The position numbers and the translations under genes were made by a program. A DNA stretch of 12,564 nucleotides, from contig CAMTUJ010000037.1 in NCBI GenBank assembly GCA_947084925.1, positions 1-12,564 on the forward strand, given 5' to 3'. Shown one piece after another: positions 8,481-12,564 of this stretch (the first letter of the stretch is position 1; every line of letters starts with the position of its first letter). Below the pieces are notes generated by a model that saw only the letters and a list, made by a program, of their open reading frames with translations, had not been told where the DNA came from and ran no database searches. This DNA comes from JAGPUQ01 sp947084925 (GTDB lineage Bacteria > Pseudomonadota > Gammaproteobacteria > Pseudomonadales > Porticoccaceae).

Positions 8481-10244
8481 ATGAACGAGATCGTCGATAT
8501 CCACATCAAAGGCGGAACCCTGGTCGATGGCACCCGCGCACCGCGCCGGGTCGTCGATGTCTGGATCGATCAGGGCAAAGTCCTGCAAATCGGTGGCAAG
8601 GCACCGGGCGTCGCAAAGAAAACCATCGACGCCACCGGCATGATCGTGGCGCCGGGCTTTGTCGATCTGCACACCCACTACGACGCCCAAATTCACTGGG
8701 ATCCCTACTGCACCATCTCCGGCTGGCACGGCGTCACTTCCGTGGTGCTGGGCAACTGCGGCTTCGGCTTTGTGCCCGTCAAGCCCGAATACCGTGAGCG
8801 TTCGCTGCTCACCATGACCCGCACCGAGGCCATCCCCTACGACACCATGAAGGCGGGCATGCCCTGGCAGTGGGAAACCGTGCCGGAATACATGGACGTT
8901 CTGGCTCGCATTCCCAAGGGCGTGAACTGCATCCAGTACATGCCCACCGCCTCGCTGATGACCTATGTGATGGGCCTCGAAGCCGCCAAAAGCCGCCCGG
9001 CCAACGAAGCCGAGCGCAAGGAGATGAAGCGCCTGCTCAACGAAGGCATGGACGCCGGCCTCTGCGGCTTCTCCATCCAGCGCCTCGGCCCCAACTCTAC
9101 CCAGGCCGACTTCGACGGCACGCCGATGGTGACCGACACCATGTGCGATGAGGACATCTTCAACCTCGCCGAAGTGCTGGCTGAGCGGGGCGAGGGCTGC
9201 ATTCAGGTGACCCAGTCCACGGGCGATATGCGCAGCGACTTGAATTTCCTGGAAAAACTGGCGGCGGTTGCGCAACGGCCGATTCTGCACAACGCGATCT
9301 CCACGACGCGCAAGGATCCCAAGGTACATCGCCGCAGCCTGGCATGGCTGCAGCGCTGCCGTGAAAAGGGCCTGCCGATCTACGGTCAGGCCGCCACCGG
9401 ACGCACCGGATTCTCCTTCACGCTGGAGCACTGGAACCTGTATGACGCCAGCCCGGCCTGGCGCGAAATGACCACCGGCACCAAAGAGGAGAAGCTGCGC
9501 AAAATGGCCGACCCCGAGCTGCGTAAGCGGGTTCTCACCGAGGCCGAGGCGGCCAATCGGCGGCTACAGGTCATTCAAGCGGGCGTCGGCGGCGCCATCC
9601 ACGGGCTGATGGTACACAAGGTCAACAAGCAGCCGGAGCTCGAAAAATATGTTGGCCGCTCCCTGGGGCAGATCGCTGCGGACGAAGGCAAGCATCCCAT
9701 CGAAGTGATGCTCGACCTGTCCCTCGCCGGCGACCTGAACGTCGAGTTCCTGGGCCCGGACAAGGGCTCCAATGCCGACTTCATGGCGGAGATGATCAAC
9801 CAGTCCGACTACACCATCCCCGGGATTTCCGATGGCGGGGCGCATACCAAGTTCTTCACCGGCGGCGCCTACACCACCGACTTCCTGTACTGGCTGGTGC
9901 GCGACGAAGAAAAAGTGACGCTGGAGGAAGCCCATTTCCGGCTCTCGGCGTTGCCGGCGCGTGCTGCGGGTTTCCGTGATCGCGGCGTGCTGCTCGAAGG
10001 CTCACCGGCCGATGTTGTCGTCTACGACCTCGCCAAGCTCAGCGACGGCAAGGACTGGATCGGCGAAATCGTCGAGGATTTGCCGGCTGGTGAGTGGCGC
10101 CGCATCAAGCGTGCCACGGGCTACCACGCCATCCTGGTCAATGGGGAAGTCACCTTTATGGACGGCGAATGCACCGGCGCAACACCGGGCAAGCTGCTTC
10201 GCAATGGCCAGGCCGAACCGGTTGCGAAGGAACGCGCGGCCTGA
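8481..10244 (+). CDS. N-acyl-D-amino-acid deacylase-like amidohydrolase
   Basis: This 587-residue protein belongs to the amidohydrolase superfamily, closest by eye to the D-aminoacylase/N-acyl-D-glutamate deacylase group, which removes acyl groups from D-amino acids. It has an N-terminal beta-sandwich strand (IHIKGGTLVDGT), the first metal motif GFVDLHTHYDAQ (H64, H66), the family Cys in GNCGFGFVP (C93), GISDGGAHTKFF (D451, H455) and a closing strand GSPADVVVYDL. The segment that carries THxRDE in characterised enzymes reads TQSTGD (243-248), and ISHHK is replaced by LHNAIS (269-274). Two expected metal or catalytic His are therefore not where they should be, and the substrate is uncertain. 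The start ATG has AGGAG nine bases upstream (8467-8471). A strong terminator follows, so it is probably transcribed alone. Confidence 0.85.
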   Translation: MNEIVDIHIKGGTLVDGTRAPRRVVDVWIDQGKVLQIGGKAPGVAKKTIDATGMIVAPGFVDLHTHYDAQIHWDPYCTISGWHGVTSVVLGNCGFGFVPVKPEYRERSLLTMTRTEAIPYDTMKAGMPWQWETVPEYMDVLARIPKGVNCIQYMPTASLMTYVMGLEAAKSRPANEAERKEMKRLLNEGMDAGLCGFSIQRLGPNSTQADFDGTPMVTDTMCDEDIFNLAEVLAERGEGCIQVTQSTGDMRSDLNFLEKLAAVAQRPILHNAISTTRKDPKVHRRSLAWLQRCREKGLPIYGQAATGRTGFSFTLEHWNLYDASPAWREMTTGTKEEKLRKMADPELRKRVLTEAEAANRRLQVIQAGVGGAIHGLMVHKVNKQPELEKYVGRSLGQIAADEGKHPIEVMLDLSLAGDLNVEFLGPDKGSNADFMAEMINQSDYTIPGISDGGAHTKFFTGGAYTTDFLYWLVRDEEKVTLEEAHFRLSALPARAAGFRDRGVLLEGSPADVVVYDLAKLSDGKDWIGEIVEDLPAGEWRRIKRATGYHAILVNGEVTFMDGECTGATPGKLLRNGQAEPVAKERAA

Positions 10245-10257
10245 TTGCAGCAGCACC

Positions 10258-10290
10258 AAAAGGCCCGGGCATTGCCCGGGCCTTTTTTTT
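10258..10290 (+). terminator. Rho-independent terminator after the amidohydrolase gene
   Basis: AGGCCCGGGC (10261-10270) and GCCCGGGCCT (10274-10283) form a 10-bp GC-rich stem with an ATT loop, followed by eight T (10283-10290). The four A before the stem (10258-10261) read as TTTT on the other strand. It could therefore also stop prfC, which converges and ends at 10326. Confidence 0.93.
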
Positions 10291-10325
10291 GACTGGCTTT
10301 TGCGGGGGAGCGGCGGTCCCCGGGA

Positions 10326-11912
10326 TCAATGTTCGCGCGTGGCGAGGAACTCGATCTCCGGGTGGCGCTCGCGGGTCAGCGCCAGATTGACCTGGGAAGG
10401 CGCCAGATAGGCCAGACACTTGCCCCCGTCGATAGCCAGATTGGCCGCCACCTTGACCCGGAACGCAGCCAGCTTCCTGGCATCATCGCAGCGGATCCAG
10501 CGCGCGGTGGCCACCGTCACCGGTTCGTAGATCGCTTCCACGCCGTATTCGTCCAGCAGGCGATAAGCCACCACATCGAACTGCAATTGCCCGACCGCTC
10601 CCAGCACGACATCGTTGCTGGTCAGCGGAAAAAACACCTGGGTCGAGCCCTCCTCGGCCAACTGCTGCAACCCCTTGTGGAGCTGCTTGGTCTTCAGCGG
10701 ATCCTTGAGGCGGATGCGGCGAAACAGCTCCGGCGCGAAATGGGGAATGCCGGTGAAATTGAGCCGCTCTCCGCCGGTAAAAGTATCGCCGATCTGGATG
10801 GTGCCGTGATTGTGCAGCCCGATGATGTCGCCGGCGATGGCGCTCTCGACGTTGGTCCGCTCGCCCGCGAAAAATGTCAGCGCATCGGCAATGCGGACCT
10901 CCTTGCCCAGCCGGACGTGGTGCATCTTCATGCCGCGTTGATATTCACCCGAGCAGATGCGCAGGAAGGCGACGCGATCCCGGTGGCGCGGATCCATGTT
11001 CGCCTGAATCTTGAACACGAAGCCGCTGAAACCCGGCTCGTCGGGAGTTACTTCCCGCTCCGCAGCGACGCGCGGCAGGGGAGCCGGCGCCCACTGCACA
11101 AAGTGATCGAGCATCTCGCGCACGCCGAAATTGCCCAGGGCCGTACCGAAAAATACCGGCGTCAGCTTGCCGGCCCGGTAGCGTTCGAGATCGAACGGGT
11201 GCGACGCGCCGCGCACCAGTTCGACTTGTGTGCAAAGCGCCTCGTACTCGTACCCGGGGCCGATCGCCTCCCGGACGGCATCTGAATGCAGGCCCGGGAT
11301 GCGTACATCTTCTGAAATGCGGTGACCCTGGCCGGACTGATAGCGATGGACTGCATCCTCGCGCAGGTCGTAGACCCCCCGGAACCCGCGCCCCATGCCG
11401 ATGGGCCAGTTCACGGGCGCGGCCTCGATCTTCAAAACCTGCTCAATTTCGTCGAGCACTTCCAGCGGATCGCGCACCTCGCGGTCCATTTTGTTGACGA
11501 AGGTGATGATCGGCGTGTCGCGCAGCCGGCACACTTCCATCAGCTTGATGGTGCGCTCCTCCACGCCCTTGGCGCAATCGATCACCATCAACACCGAATC
11601 CACCGCGGTGAGGGTGCGATAGGTGTCTTCGGAAAAATCGGCGTGGCCCGGCGTATCGAGCAGATTCACGATGCAGCCGCCGTAGGGGAACTGCATGACC
11701 GAGGATGTCACCGAGATGCCGCGCTCCTTCTCCATCGCCATCCAGTCGGAGGTGGCATGGCGGTCGCTCTTGCGCCCCTTGACGGTACCCGCGACCTGAA
11801 TCGCATTGCCAAACAGCAGCAGCTTTTCGGTGATGGTGGTCTTGCCGGCATCGGGATGCGAGATGATGGCAAAGGTCCGGCGCCCGGCGAGTTCCGGATG
11901 GCTGTTTTCCAT
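10326..11912 (-). CDS. prfC: Peptide chain release factor 3 (RF3)
   Basis: RF3 is a translational GTPase that recycles RF1/RF2 from the ribosome after termination. The 528 residues match E. coli RF3 (529). GTPase motifs are intact: G1 SHPDAGKTT (18-26), G2 region RGISVTSSVMQF (64-75), G3 DTPGH (86-90) and G4 NKMD (140-143). RF3-specific sequence includes KGRKSDRHATSDWMAMEKERGIS and WPIGMG. Domains II and III follow (for example GERTNVESAIAGDIIGLHNHGTIQIGDT and VVLGAVGQLQFDVVAYRL). The start ATG at 11912 keeps the usual N-terminus HPELAGRRTFAIISHPDAGK, though no clear Shine-Dalgarno is visible upstream. It lies downstream of the csp gene on the same strand but is separated by a terminator and has its own -10 box. 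Confidence 0.97.
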   Translation of the reverse strand: MENSHPELAGRRTFAIISHPDAGKTTITEKLLLFGNAIQVAGTVKGRKSDRHATSDWMAMEKERGISVTSSVMQFPYGGCIVNLLDTPGHADFSEDTYRTLTAVDSVLMVIDCAKGVEERTIKLMEVCRLRDTPIITFVNKMDREVRDPLEVLDEIEQVLKIEAAPVNWPIGMGRGFRGVYDLREDAVHRYQSGQGHRISEDVRIPGLHSDAVREAIGPGYEYEALCTQVELVRGASHPFDLERYRAGKLTPVFFGTALGNFGVREMLDHFVQWAPAPLPRVAAEREVTPDEPGFSGFVFKIQANMDPRHRDRVAFLRICSGEYQRGMKMHHVRLGKEVRIADALTFFAGERTNVESAIAGDIIGLHNHGTIQIGDTFTGGERLNFTGIPHFAPELFRRIRLKDPLKTKQLHKGLQQLAEEGSTQVFFPLTSNDVVLGAVGQLQFDVVAYRLLDEYGVEAIYEPVTVATARWIRCDDARKLAAFRVKVAANLAIDGGKCLAYLAPSQVNLALTRERHPEIEFLATREH

Positions 11913-11948
11913 GGCGAAAAGGATCTTGGAGGGGAAATCGGGGCGGCG

Positions 11949-11954
11949 ATTATA
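11949..11954 (-). promoter_or_regulatory. Candidate -10 box for prfC
   Basis: On the minus strand this is a perfect TATAAT, 36 bases before the prfC ATG, within otherwise GC-rich sequence and after the csp terminator. No recognisable -35 exists at 16-18 bp spacing and there is no TG extension. An activator or simply a weak promoter is possible. Confidence 0.42.
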
Positions 11955-11996
11955 GCGCGCGGTTGGGATCAGCCGGTGGTTTCAGGCCCTGAACGC

Positions 11997-12026
11997 AAAA
12001 GCCGCCGCGCCCGAAGGCGCGGCGGC
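11997..12026 (-). terminator. Rho-independent terminator of the csp gene (TTCG tetraloop)
   Basis: Read on the minus strand, GCCGCCGCGCC and GGCGCGGCGGC form an 11-bp stem closed by a TTCG tetraloop, then TTTT (12000-11997). The stem begins 26 bases after the csp stop codon and ends before the prfC -10 box, separating the two genes. The U-tract is short, but the stem is very stable. Confidence 0.85.
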
Positions 12027-12052
12027 TCTGCGAAGCCGTAAGGCAGTCCGAA

Positions 12053-12262
12053 TTACATCGGTACTACGTTCTCGGCTTGCGGACCTTTCTGGCCCTGACC
12101 GACGGTGAACTGGACTTTTTGCCCTTCCGCCAGGGTCTTGAAGCCGGCGCCCTGAATGGCGCTGAAGTGGACGAAAACGTCTGGGCCGTTTTCGCGCTGA
12201 ATGAAGCCGAAGCCTTTGGCTTCGTTGAAGAACTTGACAGTTCCGGTGACTGTATTAGCCAT
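12053..12262 (-). CDS. Cold-shock protein, CspA family
   Basis: This 69-residue single cold-shock domain is a five-stranded OB fold that binds single-stranded RNA and DNA and melts mRNA structure at low temperature. RNP1 is KGFGFI (16-21) and RNP2 is VFVHF (29-33), with the surrounding aromatic residues F11, F12 and F18 in place. The protein fills the family's usual 65-72 residues. Paralogues are numerous in such genomes and not separable by sequence alone, so no letter is assigned. The start ATG has AGGA eight bases upstream. The gene has a long leader and its own terminator, so it is monocistronic. The long leader is typical of cold-inducible csp genes, but whether this copy is cold-induced cannot be seen. 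Confidence 0.95.
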   Translation of the reverse strand: MANTVTGTVKFFNEAKGFGFIQRENGPDVFVHFSAIQGAGFKTLAEGQKVQFTVGQGQKGPQAENVVPM

Positions 12263-12405
12263 TGCAGTAGTCCTGTGTAAATTAAATTGATCCGAAAAGA
12301 AAACGTGGAGCGGCGCTTCGAACGGGTATTACTTATGGACTTCAGGACTACGAGAACTGACAAGTATTCGTGGTACTGGGCATAAATACGGCCCCATTCC
12401 GAGGC
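12263..12405 (-). promoter_or_regulatory. Long structured 5' leader of the csp mRNA
   Basis: About 143 bases separate the predicted transcription start from the csp ATG, comparable with the roughly 160-base leader of E. coli cspA. On the mRNA, GTAGTCCTG (12351-12343) is exactly complementary to CAGGACTAC (12275-12267), which contains the AGGA ribosome-binding site. Further short complementary pairs lie near the 5' end (CGTGG at 12369-12373 with CCACG at 12405-12409; GGCC at 12390-12393 with GGCC at 12403-12406), and some exclude each other. No E. coli-type cold box was recognised. Confidence 0.5.
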
Positions 12406-12411
12406 CACGCG

Positions 12412-12441
12412 AGTATACAGGCTATCCGCACGCGTTGTCTA
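12412..12441 (-). promoter_or_regulatory. Candidate sigma70 promoter for csp
   Basis: On the minus strand, TAGACA (12441-12436; five of six consensus bases) and TATACT (12417-12412) are separated by 18 bp. Predicted transcription starts near 12405. Together with the leader and ribosome site this gives a coherent csp transcription unit. Confidence 0.5.
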
Positions 12442-12465
12442 CCTGTAGCCTTTTCCAATGACACA

Positions 12466-12514
12466 TGAGCCTGAAGGGGTGTCGTGATTCCACCGTAAGG
12501 TGAGCCTGAGGGGT
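12466..12514 (+). repeat. Imperfect 15-bp direct repeat
   Basis: TGAGCCTGAAGGGGT (12466-12480) recurs as TGAGCCTGAGGGGT (12501-12514), one A shorter, with starts 35 bp apart. It lies upstream of the possible gene at the window edge. Apart from this and the csp promoter, I see nothing else in 12421-12520. The two copies could be a tandem regulator site, but two copies of this length may also be chance. Confidence 0.3.
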
Positions 12515-12524
12515 CCGGTTCCGG

Positions 12525-12542
12525 GATCATCGGAGGATGATC
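12525..12542 (+). promoter_or_regulatory. Hairpin exposing a ribosome-binding site at the window edge
   Basis: GATCATC (12525-12531) and GATGATC (12536-12542) are perfect inverted 7-mers around the loop GGAG (12532-12535). The GTG at 12543 follows directly. The Shine-Dalgarno core would sit in the loop of a 7-bp hairpin. Confidence 0.35.
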
Positions 12543-12564
12543 GTGAACCTCGACACGCGACGCC
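12543..12564 (+). CDS. Possible start of a rightward gene cut by the window edge
   Basis: A GTG at 12543 has GGAGG (12532-12536) six bases upstream and stays open for the seven visible codons (MNLDTRR). An in-frame ATG at 12537 is too close to that Shine-Dalgarno to be preferred. Seven codons identify nothing; the call rests on the ribosome-binding site and the divergent arrangement with csp. Confidence 0.3.

Noticed and set aside
8406..9431. A 341-codon minus-strand frame opposite the amidohydrolase, and a 154-codon plus-strand frame opposite the VOC gene (7847-8311)
   Set aside because: Both are shadows of genes with recognisable motifs and have no plausible ribosome site or domain.
10329..12041. 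Two long plus-strand frames opposite prfC (10329-11285 and 11322-12041)
   Set aside because: They mirror the conserved RF3 sequence and are His/Gln/Asp-rich without domains.
12348..12530. A 60-codon minus-strand frame upstream of csp
   Set aside because: It covers the csp promoter and leader, has no ribosome site and no recognisable sequence.

Overview
The window is ordinary chromosomal sequence from a high-GC gammaproteobacterium, roughly two-thirds G+C by eye. The best lineage marker is the gene order lpoA–yraN–diaA–dolP, the order of the E. coli yraM–yraN–yraO–yraP block; LpoA itself is essentially gammaproteobacterial. Acetoacetyl-CoA synthetase, glutaryl-CoA dehydrogenase and an N-acyl-D-amino-acid deacylase-like amidohydrolase suggest a heterotroph of a deep-branching order (Nevskiales- or Chromatiales-like), but genus and species cannot be read from the sequence.

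Layout. (1) Positions 1-4597, rightward: the C-terminal half of lpoA (cut by the window edge), yraN, diaA and dolP, tightly packed with two GTGA stop/start overlaps, then aacS with no visible terminator in between. This is one probable envelope/replication operon with a ketone-body gene at its end. (2) 4707-6449: an FtsN-like SPOR-domain protein converging on alr (alanine racemase, TTG start). Both concern the cell wall. (3) 6587-7768: gcdH, with a recognisable sigma70-type promoter in the 137-bp gap divergent from alr. (4) 7781-10244: a VOC (glyoxalase-fold) protein and a D-aminoacylase-like amidohydrolase, divergently transcribed across a 244-bp gap that holds two operator-like palindromes; a strong terminator follows. 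(5) 10326-12262, leftward: prfC and a cspA-family cold-shock gene, separated by a terminator with a TTCG tetraloop. (6) 12263-12564: the csp leader and promoter, then about 120 bp with a short direct repeat, and at the very edge a hairpin with a ribosome-binding site that may open a further rightward gene.

How the parts fit: LpoA (activator of PBP1A), DolP (outer-membrane lipoprotein), the SPOR protein (septal peptidoglycan) and Alr (D-alanine supply) all serve cell-wall growth. AacS and GcdH both feed the acetoacetyl-CoA/acetyl-CoA pool.

I saw no mobile element, CRISPR array, tRNA, rRNA or defence system, and no wholly new system. The observations most worth checking are a 9-bp helix that could mask the csp ribosome-binding site, the palindrome in front of the VOC gene, the altered metal-site residues in the amidohydrolase, and the degenerate sugar-phosphate loop of DiaA.
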